Positions 46,751 to 55,591 of a DNA stretch of 64,000 nt are shown here, in pieces; positions within the stretch are counted from its first letter, which is position 1; every line of letters begins with the position of its first letter. The stretch is from Gemmatimonadota bacterium (GTDB taxonomy: Bacteria > Latescibacterota > UBA2968 > GCA-2709665): assembly GCA_028873695.1 (NCBI GenBank), contig JAPPNU010000002.1, positions 31,507 to 95,506 of the forward strand, read 5' to 3'. The notes beneath the pieces were generated by a model. The model saw nothing but the letters and a program-made list of their open reading frames with translations, had not been told where the DNA came from and made no database searches. Made by a program: the position numbers and the translations under genes.

Positions 46751-48421
46751 TCAATTCGGATGTGTTTTCTCAATCTCCTTCAATTCGTCGGCGATCTCAT
46801 CCATCAGAAGGACGAGGTCGACGACGTCGTGGCTGGTTATAGTACCCAAAAACGCTTCCGAGTCCTTATCCAGTACCGGTATGACCGACAGCGAATGCCG
46901 CGACATCTGCTGAAGAACGTCCACTATGGGCTCGTCGGGTACGGCATGCGGCGGTTCCGGTTGCAACACCTCCTTGAGAGGCGTTTGTCCCCACGCTCCC
47001 ATCGGGACGGACGTCAGCCGCGCCGGTGACACGATTCCCGCAACCGAGCCCTCGTCCACCACAACGTAATCCTGTTGATTCGGCACGATCCATTCATCGG
47101 CAAAACGCCTGATCGAGAGCGATGAAGCAGGGTACGTACGCGAAGGATCCAGTACGTGACCGGCCGTAATGTCATCGAGGGCGCGGCGCGCGAAGGACAC
47201 GGGCACGACGCTTGGCATCGTCGGGCGGTGGGTCCGGCGCGCCCTGTTGACCGCGGTGGAAATGGCCTGCGGCATCAGCACGATATAACCGAACATGGCG
47301 AGTACGATCAGCGAGAAAACATCCTGTCCGATCACGCCGTTTTCCAGAAGGACCAGCAAGAGTGCGATCTCGGCAACGCCCTTGGCCATCAGTCCGGCCG
47401 CCTGCGCGTAGGGTTTGTCGAGTCGGGCCACGTACGCGCCGATGAGCGCGCCCGCGAACTTGCCCGCCGAAGGAATGATCAACACCGCGATAATGGTTGC
47501 AAGTGGAAGCGACATAAAGGAAAAGTCGAGGCGCAAACCTGCGGAAGCGAAGAAAAGCGGAACGAACAGGCCCTCACCCGCACTTCGAATGCCGGGCATA
47601 ACGTCGTTGTGCACCTGACGCGGCAGCCCCGACAGCGCGGCGCCGAAAAGTAGAGCGCCGAGCGATCCGTGAAGGCCGATTTCTTCGGCCACGACAACCA
47701 TCAGAAAAAGACCGCCGATCAGCAGGCCGAACGACAGTTCGGGGACGTTGAAGATGCGTTTCAGAAATAGAATCGTTGGCGGCATGACCCTGGCGGAAAG
47801 AATCCACGCGACCACCGCGAACGCCGCGACCTCCACGAGCAGAAATACGATTCCGAAGGCGCCCCACAGATGGTCGCGCGCGGGGATGGTATGTTCGCCG
47901 ATGCTGAATCCCACAACCAGAAGCGTGATCATCTCCGCGATGATGACCGTGGTAAATATCTCCAGACCGAGGGGTTCTTTAAGGTATCCCTTGTCAGCGA
48001 GCACCTTCGCTACAAGCCCCAGGCTTGACATGGACAGAATACCGGCGAGCGCCAGCGCGTCCCTGAAGTCGAGATCGAGGGCGAATCCCACGCCGAAGAG
48101 GTCGGACGTGACCACCATGGCCGCAACCATTGAAATCACGACTGACAGGATAGCGGCATAAAAAAAACGCCCCCGGATGGTGGCCACAAAACCGGGGATG
48201 TCTATCTCGTCGAGACCGACAAGGAAGAAGAGGATGAAGACGCCGATGCCAAGGAAGACCTGAAGCTTGCTCGTCGGCTCGACGATTCCCGCGACGGGGC
48301 CGAGAAGAATCCCGGCCGCCGTGTAGGCGACAATCGAACTCAAGCCAATCCTGTCGAGGAGACACTCCAGGAGCTTGGCTACGACAATGAGCAACCCGAT
48401 CGGCAGCAGGTCTTCGATCAT
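46751..48421 (-). CDS. CPA2-type cation:proton antiporter with C-terminal CBS pair
   Basis: This 556-residue protein has about 12 membrane helices (1-395) of the KefB/Na+:H+ exchanger type (LLECLLDRIGLSSIVAYTAAGILLGP, FFLVGLDEID, LGALLFGAALSGLP, LMAKGVAEIALLLVL). Two CBS domains (about 415-545) follow, with DYVVVDEGSVAGIVSP and VIPVLDKDSEAFLGTITSHDVV. CBS domains usually bind adenine nucleotides, so transport may respond to energy state. There is no RCK/TrkA-N domain. It lies between the STAS and phosphatase genes on the same strand. Confidence 0.92.
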   Translation of the reverse strand: MIEDLLPIGLLIVVAKLLECLLDRIGLSSIVAYTAAGILLGPVAGIVEPTSKLQVFLGIGVFILFFLVGLDEIDIPGFVATIRGRFFYAAILSVVISMVAAMVVTSDLFGVGFALDLDFRDALALAGILSMSSLGLVAKVLADKGYLKEPLGLEIFTTVIIAEMITLLVVGFSIGEHTIPARDHLWGAFGIVFLLVEVAAFAVVAWILSARVMPPTILFLKRIFNVPELSFGLLIGGLFLMVVVAEEIGLHGSLGALLFGAALSGLPRQVHNDVMPGIRSAGEGLFVPLFFASAGLRLDFSFMSLPLATIIAVLIIPSAGKFAGALIGAYVARLDKPYAQAAGLMAKGVAEIALLLVLLENGVIGQDVFSLIVLAMFGYIVLMPQAISTAVNRARRTHRPTMPSVVPVSFARRALDDITAGHVLDPSRTYPASSLSIRRFADEWIVPNQQDYVVVDEGSVAGIVSPARLTSVPMGAWGQTPLKEVLQPEPPHAVPDEPIVDVLQQMSRHSLSVIPVLDKDSEAFLGTITSHDVVDLVLLMDEIADELKEIEKTHPN

Positions 48422-48624
48422 GGTCGGCCTTTCAGTTTCTCGGGAGATTCAGGCGGGACCGTCTGATACCGGAACACAACCGGTTGCGGCTGCGTCGATG
48501 CCTTGCGAAGACGACCCGGCAACCGTCCGGTGGACCAGGTATTCTCGCCGTGTCAGTTCCACCCGAGACGCTTCAGCGGCGAATGGCATTCGCTTTCGTG
48601 AAACAGTCCTGGCCCAACCCGCTG

Positions 48625-48969
48625 CTATCCTCCAACTGCTGCCAGCGCTTCTGATCTGGAGGCGTAAACCGGAATAATCTTGTCGAATCCGCTGATCTCG
48701 AAGACCTCCCTGATCGGATCCGAGAGCGAGCAGACGACGAACTCCTTGTCCTGTTTTCGAAGTGTCCTGGCGGTCAGCAGGATGACCCGAAGGCCCGCAC
48801 TGCTTATGTAGGAAAGGCCTTCAAAATCCACAATCACCGCTTGACCGTCTTCGTGCTGGGTGATTGCGGAATCGAGCGCTTCCTCGAAATCACGGGCATT
48901 GGACCCGTCGACGCGACCTTCAGCCTTCGCGATTAAGGTGCCGTTGTCCCGTTCGGTGTTAACCTCCAT
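48625..48969 (-). CDS. STAS domain anti-sigma factor antagonist
   Basis: This 114-residue single STAS domain has TLIAKAEGRVDGSNARDFEEAL, VIVDFEGLSYISSAGLRVILL (phosphorylatable Ser56/57 before AGL) and FVVCSLSDPIREVFEISGFDKIIPVY. It is the expected substrate of the RsbW-like kinase and PP2C phosphatase encoded downstream. ATG at 48969 with GGAG 8 nt upstream was chosen over 49014. A 203-bp gap without a gene separates it from the antiporter. Confidence 0.94.
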   Translation of the reverse strand: MEVNTERDNGTLIAKAEGRVDGSNARDFEEALDSAITQHEDGQAVIVDFEGLSYISSAGLRVILLTARTLRKQDKEFVVCSLSDPIREVFEISGFDKIIPVYASRSEALAAVGG

Positions 48970-49548
48970 CGACCGATCTCCTTTTTTATTGTGACCCGAC
49001 GTCTCGGATACCATGTATTAGGTTAAATTGACGGATGTTCGCCGAAACGATTAGATAACAGGATTCATCCGATATGTCAAGTGTTTTGTTCAGGATTTGC
49101 GCCCGGTGGTACCGGGGATGAAGGCTCGCCCATTGAGGCCGAAATCCAGCCGATCCCCGGGTTTCCCGCCCATTGCGACGCCGGGAGCGAACCCCACGCG
49201 GGTTTCGCGGCGGCGTCTTGCAACACGGGTTGGCCACCCATCGGCAGCGTATGCGGTTAAGCGCGGATGCAAACGCGATTCTGCAGGAACGTCCGAAAGG
49301 GACGTGGCGGTTCCCTGGACATTTCTACGGGAACGGCTCGTTTATACCGGACGGACGTCCGGACGGCTGTCGTGACCATGGCAGAAACCTAACCGGTGCT
49401 CATGAGTCTAAAGATACGGTTGGATACGTGGTGCTTTTTACCGGCCGGCGTTTCGATACGGACGGTTTTCGATTGCAGACCGACGGATGCATCGGTCGAG
49501 CGAGTAACCGAGTCTTTCGCAAAAAACATTCACACAAGGAGGCCCTCA
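48970..49548. other. About 580 bp divergent intergenic region, no gene seen
   Basis: The region lies between the STAS gene (minus) and the lipoprotein gene (plus) and should hold both promoters. An AT-rich stretch at about 49010-49085 is the best place for the STAS promoter. The open frames here give arginine- and proline-rich products and have no ribosome sites. No riboswitch motif was recognised. Confidence 0.4.
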
Positions 49549-50523
49549 ATGTCCCGGAAAATACGAAACGTGTTCGTGTCGACGGTTGCTGCAGGCTTGC
49601 TATCGGGCTGCGGCGGCGACCGGGTTGCCACGTCGATGGCGCCCGAAGCCGACAGGCGGGCGGAGGAAGCAAATGCCGATACCGGGCATCGGAATTCAGG
49701 GCAGCAATCGGGCAAACTGGCGACAGGCGGGAATTACGGACCGGCCGTTGTGGCTGTCACTGTCTTGTTGGACGGAGCGCCGCAAGGCGGCGTTACCGTG
49801 GAGTTGTCCCGGTCCGTTTCGGGACGGACGGCGGATTTTGCGTGGTCTGGCACAACCAATGCGCAGGGTGAAGCGCGCATTGCGCTTGGGTCGGCCAACG
49901 TGAACGGCTATTACCGGGCACGCGTGGTTCAGGATGGGACCGTGATCGGATCATGGTCTAGCATTCCCGTGAATGGCGGTTACGCAGTGTCCGTTGAACT
50001 TCAGGTTGGCGGAGGAGCGCGCGTGACGGGAACGCTATCGCTCTCATCGCTGGAGATTGTCGGATCGTGGGGGTACGTCGGGACGGATATGGTCGATACG
50101 ATCAGCAGGAATCTGGTTGCAACCATCCTGGAGCAGGGGCTGGTTGACAGCACCGTAGCGGTTGCCATCGTCAGGGAGTTCACGGGCGAAATGGAGACGA
50201 GCCTGCGCGACAGTGTCTGGTCTCCGGTCCGCCGTTTCCACGCAGACGGCACCTTTGAAGACCAGGACAGCACGGGCGCATGGTCCGTTACGGGAACCTG
50301 GTCTGCCATCGGCAATTCGCTGACGATCATTGAGGTAGACGGCGTGGTACTGGAAGGCTCGGTTGACGTGGACGGCGACAGACTGACATTGACGCTCACC
50401 AGGGAACAATATATGCGCATTGTGTTGCAGGCGGCAGGGGAGCTGAACGAAGAGGACCGGGAATTCTTCGATGCCATGCTCCGAGAGGACGACGTGATCC
50501 GATTCTTCTTCGAAGCCCGATAG
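49549..50523 (+). CDS. Lipoprotein with the shared Ig-like module and a lipocalin-like tail
   Basis: This 324-residue protein has lipobox LLSGC at residue 21. Residues 54-161 closely match 42-147 of the binding-protein lipoprotein (both share SGR, WSxTT, YYxxR, GSWSSIPxNGG and ARVTG). The C-terminal part (about 165-320) contains SVTGTWSAIGNSLTIIEVDGV and GDRLTLTLTREQ, as in lipocalin-like proteins. ATG at 49549 has AAGGAGG 6 nt upstream. Function unknown; it may be a cell-surface partner of the signalling cluster. The gene is followed by a strong terminator. Confidence 0.82.
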   Translation: MSRKIRNVFVSTVAAGLLSGCGGDRVATSMAPEADRRAEEANADTGHRNSGQQSGKLATGGNYGPAVVAVTVLLDGAPQGGVTVELSRSVSGRTADFAWSGTTNAQGEARIALGSANVNGYYRARVVQDGTVIGSWSSIPVNGGYAVSVELQVGGGARVTGTLSLSSLEIVGSWGYVGTDMVDTISRNLVATILEQGLVDSTVAVAIVREFTGEMETSLRDSVWSPVRRFHADGTFEDQDSTGAWSVTGTWSAIGNSLTIIEVDGVVLEGSVDVDGDRLTLTLTREQYMRIVLQAAGELNEEDREFFDAMLREDDVIRFFFEAR

Positions 50524-50579
50524 CCAGGCTTCCTGTCCCGGAAATCAGGAAGCCAAACGCGGCAGTTACCGTAAACGAA

Positions 50580-50616
50580 AACCCGCCGTCGGGGAGGATC
50601 GACGGCGGGTTCTTTA
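50580..50616 (+). terminator. Bidirectional intrinsic terminator
   Basis: AACCCGCCGTCG (50580-50591) and CGACGGCGGGTT (50600-50611) form a 12-bp stem followed by CTTT on the plus strand. The reverse strand ends in TTTTCGTTT. It lies between the convergent lipoprotein and LTXXQ genes and serves both. Confidence 0.88.
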
Positions 50617-50689
50617 GAAGACGGCCTGGCGAATGTGAAGTCGGCGCTTCAGGGTCCGTGTCTTTACCGCCGTTGCCCGGCTCGTTCCT

Positions 50690-51205
50690 TCAGATCGAAG
50701 ACGTCTGTTCTTCGCCGCGCTCCTGACCGGGATATACCATGCCCTTCATGTCCTTCCGGCAGCCACCCTTGCGCCACATTCTGCCCCAACCTCTTTTTGA
50801 CCGATCACTCCGCATTTCACGAAGCTTGTTCCGCTGCTCCGGGGTCAGGACGCCGTTGACCTTGAGACGGTGACTGACCCGGCTTTCCAGAATAAGAGAT
50901 CGGGCCTTGTTAACTGCGGTAACACGCGCATTGACCTGGTCGGGATCGGGGTTGTCCTGCCGCATGGCGGCCCGGAGGTCCAGCCTGGCCACCTTCAGGT
51001 CGGCGCGCAACTGCGCCATCTTCTTGGCGCGTTCCAGGTTGAGGCTTTCCAGCTTCGTCCGCTGTTCCGCTGAAAGTTCCAGGGCCGCCAGGGGCGCCCT
51101 GCGTCCTTTCCAACCGCGTTTACCGCGATGCGCGTCCGACGGCAGAGCCCACGCCGCGGCAATAATGGGAATGACGACGGCAGCGATGAGAACCAGGCGT
51201 TTCAT
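50690..51205 (-). CDS. Periplasmic LTXXQ (Spy/CpxP/ZraP-like) protein
   Basis: This 171-residue protein has a signal peptide (LVLIAAVVIPIIAAAWALPSDA) and a helical, charged mature part with LSAEQRTKLESLNLERAKKMAQLRADLK and LTPEQRNKLREMRSDR, the LTXXQ-type motifs of periplasmic chaperones and heavy-metal resistance proteins. A late Cys and a Gly/Lys-rich tail (WRKGGCRKDMKGM) are present. ATG at 51205 has AAAGGAG. It is the last gene of the ECF sigma operon. Confidence 0.82.
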   Translation of the reverse strand: MKRLVLIAAVVIPIIAAAWALPSDAHRGKRGWKGRRAPLAALELSAEQRTKLESLNLERAKKMAQLRADLKVARLDLRAAMRQDNPDPDQVNARVTAVNKARSLILESRVSHRLKVNGVLTPEQRNKLREMRSDRSKRGWGRMWRKGGCRKDMKGMVYPGQERGEEQTSSI

Positions 51206-51327
51206 GGTGTTTCTCCTTTCGGTTTCCCCGGCTTCCAAGAACGGCTGTCCGGCGGAATGAAGATACACGCCCGACGGAAACTCTACATCTTCGACAGGTG
51301 AATTTCTCAGTGCGTTCCCGGTTACGA

Positions 51328-52188
51328 TCAGAAATCGAACGACCTGCCTCCGGGTTTGCGCCTGAACTGGCGTTCCCACCGCATACGTCGTTCAATACCG
51401 GAAGTGATTTCTCTGAACTCCCCGACCTGCTCTTCTCGGAGCAGGGCCTTGATTTCCAACCAGGTCTTCCCGATTGTGGATGCGAGTTGCTCGTCGCGTT
51501 TTTGAAAGAGCCGGCGTGTTGCCTCGCGGCCTTCTTTTCTGATGTGCTGCATTTTCGCCCGCTGCTCGCCGGTAAGATCCGGATTCCACCCCCCACTGAA
51601 CTGTTTCCTCTGTTCGGGCGTGAGCAGGTTAAGGCGTTCGGCGCGCGTGTCCTTATGCATCTCCTTCAGTTCCTCCCGTATTCCACGGCGCAGTTTTCTC
51701 ATTACCGCCCAGTTTTCCTTTAGAATGCGTGAGACATCGGCCTGTTGGTCCTCACTGAGGTCGAGTCGTCTTCTGAATTGCCGAAGGATAATGTCAGGGG
51801 ACGCGGGACTCGTTAACTCGTCGAACAGTTCCTGCTGATCCGGTGTGAGAACACCGCGAATCTTAGCCCACGTGCCCCGTCTGATCGTCTCGATTTTCGA
51901 ACCGATATCCTTCCGTACTTCGACCATCAACTCCCGGCTTTGATCCAGGATCTGATCGATTTCCGCCTTCTGCGATTCGGTCAGGTTTAAATGCCGGGAA
52001 TATCGCTTTAACAGGCGTTCAGACGTTGCACCCATGCGAGCGGGGCGGAGGCGTTCCCGCGGTACCCGGGTCTGCTTGTCCCACAAAGCGGGAATCCAGC
52101 GATGGTACGTTCCCCCCAGGATCAGGCCGGCGGCAAAGATGCCCAGCGCGAGTATGACGGCTTTGAGCCGGGTTGCGCGTTCGGACAT
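51328..52188 (-). CDS. Membrane-anchored multi-LTXXQ periplasmic protein
   Basis: This 286-residue protein has an N-terminal anchor (LKAVILALGIFAAGLILGG) and at least four helical LTXXQ-type repeats: LNLTESQKAEIDQIL, LTPDQQELFDEL, LDLSEDQQADVSRIL and LTPEQRKQF, plus LTGEQRAKM. It resembles Spy/CnrX-like sensors and chaperones. It begins 3 bp after the anti-sigma gene, so it is co-transcribed and may regulate the anti-sigma factor or guard envelope proteins. Confidence 0.82.
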   Translation of the reverse strand: MSERATRLKAVILALGIFAAGLILGGTYHRWIPALWDKQTRVPRERLRPARMGATSERLLKRYSRHLNLTESQKAEIDQILDQSRELMVEVRKDIGSKIETIRRGTWAKIRGVLTPDQQELFDELTSPASPDIILRQFRRRLDLSEDQQADVSRILKENWAVMRKLRRGIREELKEMHKDTRAERLNLLTPEQRKQFSGGWNPDLTGEQRAKMQHIRKEGREATRRLFQKRDEQLASTIGKTWLEIKALLREEQVGEFREITSGIERRMRWERQFRRKPGGRSFDF

Positions 52189-52191
52189 GGA

Positions 52192-52632
52192 CTACCTCGT
52201 TTGCAGGATTTGAAGGACGTCGCCGGAGAGTTCCGTGTCGGTAAGCAATTCGGCCTCCTGTTCATCCCACTGGGCATTCAGATAGTCTTCCAGCGTAAGC
52301 GCCGGCGCTTCTGTCGTGAGATTGCCGAGGACGGCCAGAAGCAGAACCGCGGCGGCCAGAACAGGGAGAAACCGCTTGCCTACCCACTCAAATTGTTTCC
52401 AGGGTTCCGCCACCTCGTCGACGCCCATTCGCCGTATGATGCCGCGCCAGAGCCCCGGCGGCGCGGATTCCGGTCTGGCGGCGACGAGCCGTTGAATGCG
52501 TCTGAGATAGTTCAGTTCCTCCCGACAGGCGGCCGAAACTGCGAGGCGCGCCTCAATCTCGCGCATTTGTTCGGCCGGGAGGTCGGCTTCCAGATATGCG
52601 GGCAAGAGGTTCTTGACTTCCATGTCCGTCAT
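52192..52632 (-). CDS. Single-pass membrane anti-sigma factor
   Basis: This 146-residue protein has an N-terminal cytoplasmic helical domain (LLPAYLEADLPAEQMREIEARLAVSAACREELNYL), one membrane segment (about 90-107, FLPVLAAAVLLLAVLGNL) and a short periplasmic tail. The layout is that of zinc anti-sigma (zf-HC2) proteins, but only one Cys of the usual HxxxCxxC is present, so it probably lacks zinc. The ATG at 52632 overlaps the sigma gene stop (ATGA). Confidence 0.82.
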   Translation of the reverse strand: MTDMEVKNLLPAYLEADLPAEQMREIEARLAVSAACREELNYLRRIQRLVAARPESAPPGLWRGIIRRMGVDEVAEPWKQFEWVGKRFLPVLAAAVLLLAVLGNLTTEAPALTLEDYLNAQWDEQEAELLTDTELSGDVLQILQTR

Positions 52633-53219
52633 GGCGGCGTCCCTTCTTTCCACTCGTTGTATACGGGCCGCAAGAGGTCCCTGAGATGCGCCCGGGCCCG
52701 GGAGAGGCGGGATTTGACCGTACCGACCGAACAATCCAGCGTTTCTGAAATCTCTTCCTGCGACAGTCCTTCGATGTCTTTCAGCACGATAACGAGCCGA
52801 TGATCGGGCGAAAGATGACCCAGAACTTCCTGGATGATTTCCTGGAGGCGCAGCCGCTCGAAATCGTTGAGGGGCGTGCGGCGTTCCCAGAGCTGTTCCG
52901 GCGTGACATGTCCCGAATCCAGCAGATCGTCGAGCGAGGTCGTGTCCCGCCGTCGTTTTTCTTTCTGGGCCAGGTTGAGACAGACGTTTACGGCTATTCT
53001 GTAGAGCCAGGTATAGAAACCGGCGTCGGCCCGGAATCCGGGAAGCGCCTGGTATGCTCTGATGAAGGCGGTCTGCGCGGCATCACGGGCCGCCTCCCGG
53101 TCTCCTACAATTGAGCAGGCGAGGTTGTAGATACGCCCTTCGTAACGTTCCACAAGCACACGATACGCCTGATGGTCTCCCTCCTGGCAGCGTCTGACCA
53201 GATCCAGATCTTCACCCAT
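52629..53219 (-). CDS. ECF (RpoE-like) RNA polymerase sigma factor
   Basis: This 196-residue sigma-70 group 4 protein has region 2 (YRVLVERYEGRIYNLACSIVGDREAARDAAQTAFIRAYQAL, FYTWLYRIAVNVCLN) and region 4 (LSPDHRLVIVLKDIEGLSQEEISETLDCSVGTVKSRLSRARAHLRD, helix-turn-helix). It is coupled to its anti-sigma factor by a 4-bp overlap and leads an operon with two LTXXQ periplasmic proteins, which suggests an envelope or metal stress response. Confidence 0.96.
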   Translation of the reverse strand: MGEDLDLVRRCQEGDHQAYRVLVERYEGRIYNLACSIVGDREAARDAAQTAFIRAYQALPGFRADAGFYTWLYRIAVNVCLNLAQKEKRRRDTTSLDDLLDSGHVTPEQLWERRTPLNDFERLRLQEIIQEVLGHLSPDHRLVIVLKDIEGLSQEEISETLDCSVGTVKSRLSRARAHLRDLLRPVYNEWKEGTPP

Positions 53220-53346
53220 TCGGGCTCCCCGAAACGCGTCATGGATCCAAACCAGCGGTTATCGTGGCTGCGCAGAGCAACCGCAAGTGCCTTGGATAAC
53301 GGCCCCGAACGGATTCGGGCTTGGGCGATTCACCTTTACTAAACGC

Positions 53347-53375
53347 TTAGACACACGCGTTGAGGCGGGCGTTCC
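53347..53375 (-). promoter_or_regulatory. Possible ECF-type autoregulated promoter
   Basis: GGAAC (53375-53371) and GTCTAA (53352-53347) on the minus strand resemble ECF -35 and -10 boxes. The 18-bp spacing is slightly longer than usual. They lie about 130 bp before the sigma gene, where an autoregulated promoter would be expected. The call rests only on these short boxes. Confidence 0.35.
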
Positions 53376-53388
53376 ATACAAACAGGTA

Positions 53389-53419
53389 AATCCGGACGTT
53401 GCGTCGCAACATCCGGATT
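53389..53419 (-). terminator. Probable ilvB terminator hairpin
   Basis: AATCCGGACGTTGCG (53389-53403) and CGCAACATCCGGATT (53405-53419) form 15-nt arms with one mismatch that can pair as G-U. On the minus strand the hairpin lies 21 bp after the ilvB stop and is followed by TTTACCTGTTTG. The weak T-run makes termination likely but not certain. Confidence 0.55.
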
Positions 53420-53439
53420 CTGACAGGTTGTCCGTGAAT

Positions 53440-55215
53440 TTACTCAGTGATGATATCTGCGAATGTATGACCCGCCGGGATCATGGGAAGTACATGTTCC
53501 TGATAGGGTACGATAACGTCAAGCAAGTACGGGCCGGGCGTCTCAAGCAAGTGTTCCAGGGCGCCCTCGAGGTCCTTCCTGTGTTCGACGCGCGCCGAAG
53601 GAATCCCGAAACCCTCGGCGATTTTGACAAAATCGGGATGGATGCCGCCGTCCGGGTCGCCTATGAAGGTGTGGCCCCGGTTGCTTTCATAGAACCGGTC
53701 TTCCCACTGAACCACCATACCCAGATGCTGGTTGTTGATGATGATTGTTTTTACCGGCAGCTTCTCCACGTAGAGCGTGGCCAGTTCCTGAACGTTCATC
53801 ACGAAGCTCCCGTCGCCGTCGATGTTCACGACCAGGTCGTCGGGCCTGGCCAGCTGTGCGCCAAGAGCCGCGGGAAGACCGAATCCCATGGCGCCCAGCC
53901 CGCCCGACGTGAGCCAGTTGCGCGGCTCGTCGAACAGGTAATACTGGGCGGCCCACATCTGATGCTGTCCTACGCCCGTAGAAACCACGGCTTTGCCGCC
54001 TGTCATTCGGTACAGCAGGTCGATGGCGTGCTGTGGCAGGATCGCGTCGTCCACTTCCTGATAGGCCAGCGGATGCTTCTGTCTCCACGTTTCCAGATCG
54101 GCATGCCAGGCGTCGTAGTTTCCGGGTACGACCTGTTTATTCAGGTCCTCGAGGGCGTATCTGACGTCGCTGACAACTGGAACGTGGGCGGTTTTGTTCT
54201 TGTTGATTTCAGACGGGTCGATGTCGACGTGCACGATTTTGCCGCGTTTGCAGAACGCTTCGAGCTTACCTGTAACGCGGTCGTCGAAACGAACGCCCAG
54301 GGCCAGCAGCAGATCCGCGTGGTTGATCGCGTAGTTGGCGTATACGGTTCCGTGCATGCCGACCATCCTGAGCGAGAGCGGATGGGTTTCCGGAAAAACG
54401 CCAAGCCCCATGAGCGTTTGCACCACAGGAATACCGGTTTTGCGGACAAGCTCCCGAAGTTGCCGGGCGGCGCCGGCGGCCACGATGCCGCCGCCCACGT
54501 ACAGGACCGGACGTTTGGCTTGCCGTATCGCGCGGACCACGTTCTCGATGGCTTTGCTGTCCGCCCTGATATGTGGATTGTAGCTTCGAATCGCTACGTC
54601 GTCCGGCCAGACCGGCGTATGCACAGCCTGCTGGACGTCCTTGGGTACATCGATGAGAACGGGCCCCGGCCGGCCGGTATTCGCAATGTAGAACGACTCC
54701 TTGACAATGCGCGGAATATCCTCGATGCGGTCTATCAGGAAGTTGTGTTTCGTAATCTGCCTGGTGACCTCCACGATCGGCGTTTCCTGAAAGGCGTCGC
54801 CGCCCATCACGTGGGTCGCCACCTGACCCGTAATAGCCACCAGCGGAACGGAATCCATCTTCGCATCCGCCAATCCGGTGACCAGATTGGTGGCGCCGGG
54901 TCCGGACGTGGCCAGACACACCCCAACCCGGCCCGATGCCTTTGCAAATCCTTCCGCGGCGAAGATTTCACCTTGCTCGTGCCGACACAGCACGTTTCGG
55001 ATCCTGGACCTTGTGAGTGCCTGATGGATCTCCATACTGGCGCCACCGGGATATCCGAAGATGACATCGACGCCCTCCCGGACAAGCGCTTCAACGAGGA
55101 TGTCGGCGCCCTTCATCGGAGACGGGGAGGGCGGAGACACGTCTGGGGGACCAACCTGCTGATCCGGCCGACCGTTAGTTTCGGATGCGCGGAGTTGCTC
55201 TGCTCCCTTTTCCAT
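53440..55215 (-). CDS. ilvB: Acetolactate synthase large subunit
   Basis: This 591-residue thiamine-diphosphate enzyme performs the first common step of valine, leucine and isoleucine synthesis. Motifs are [32 protein letters not shown] (catalytic Glu), [31 protein letters not shown] and the ThDP-binding [35 protein letters not shown] at 55215 was chosen; a TTG at 55221 lies nearer GGGAG and is a fair alternative. Expression is controlled by the attenuator at 55312-55479. The regulatory subunit gene ilvN is not adjacent. Confidence 0.97.
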   Translation of the reverse strand: MEKGAEQLRASETNGRPDQQVGPPDVSPPSPSPMKGADILVEALVREGVDVIFGYPGGASMEIHQALTRSRIRNVLCRHEQGEIFAAEGFAKASGRVGVCLATSGPGATNLVTGLADAKMDSVPLVAITGQVATHVMGGDAFQETPIVEVTRQITKHNFLIDRIEDIPRIVKESFYIANTGRPGPVLIDVPKDVQQAVHTPVWPDDVAIRSYNPHIRADSKAIENVVRAIRQAKRPVLYVGGGIVAAGAARQLRELVRKTGIPVVQTLMGLGVFPETHPLSLRMVGMHGTVYANYAINHADLLLALGVRFDDRVTGKLEAFCKRGKIVHVDIDPSEINKNKTAHVPVVSDVRYALEDLNKQVVPGNYDAWHADLETWRQKHPLAYQEVDDAILPQHAIDLLYRMTGGKAVVSTGVGQHQMWAAQYYLFDEPRNWLTSGGLGAMGFGLPAALGAQLARPDDLVVNIDGDGSFVMNVQELATLYVEKLPVKTIIINNQHLGMVVQWEDRFYESNRGHTFIGDPDGGIHPDFVKIAEGFGIPSARVEHRKDLEGALEHLLETPGPYLLDVIVPYQEHVLPMIPAGHTFADIITE

Positions 55216-55311
55216 CAGCAATTTACTCCCGAGTCTGGGTAGCCAAGCTGCAATGTATCAATGCAATATAAGCCTGCAACGGCGATCCGTCAATTTAACG
55301 CTGGCAAACAG

Positions 55312-55343
55312 AAAAAAACGCCGTCGAATCGACATCGACGGCG
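55312..55343 (-). terminator. Attenuator terminator upstream of ilvB
   Basis: The minus strand has GCCGTCGA (55342-55335), a 7-nt loop, TCGACGGC (55327-55320), one G and seven T residues (55318-55312). It lies about 100 bp before the ilvB start and 28 nt after the leader-peptide stop. An upstream CGACGGC at 55389-55383, inside the leader codons, can pair with the 5' arm and prevent the hairpin. Confidence 0.9.
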
Positions 55344-55371
55344 GGCTGAATTCGTGTATGTGCCATTCCGG

Positions 55372-55479
55372 CTACAAGCCCTGCCGTCGCGAAGATACCG
55401 ATACCAACGTAGCGACGCTAAGGTAGACAATACTGCTGACCGGGACCGGTACGGATATAGCGTGCAAATTCAAAGCCAC
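55372..55479 (-). CDS. ilvB leader peptide (35 residues, Val/Leu/Ile-rich)
   Basis: A GTG-started frame at 55479 with GGAAGGG 9 nt upstream encodes 35 residues: 7 Val, 5 Leu and 2 Ile. It begins MALNLHAISVPVPV and ends SRRQGL before TAG. The branched-chain codons come before the antiterminator arm (codons 31-33). A ribosome waiting for charged Val/Leu/Ile tRNA would leave that arm free, while one reaching the stop would cover it. Too short for standard gene callers. Confidence 0.82.
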   Translation of the reverse strand: MALNLHAISVPVPVSSIVYLSVATLVSVSSRRQGL

Positions 55480-55591
55480 GGGATAAAACCCTTCCGAAGG
55501 TCGCCGGGCCGTGACTGCCCGGTCCTTTCAGAAAATTTGCTGCAACAGGGAAGGCGACACGGTTATGGATAATCTGTCTTGCCGAAAAGAT

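Noticed and set aside
53287..55242. 651-codon open frame on the plus strand opposite ilvB
   Set aside because: It is a mirror of a well-conserved gene in high-GC DNA; its product is His/Arg/Val-rich with no family motif.
55465..55535. CAAAGCCACGGG and CGCCGGGCCG on the plus strand, reminiscent of a cyclic-di-GMP-I riboswitch
   Set aside because: The remaining conserved parts are missing, no plus-strand gene follows, and the region is explained by the minus-strand ilvB leader.
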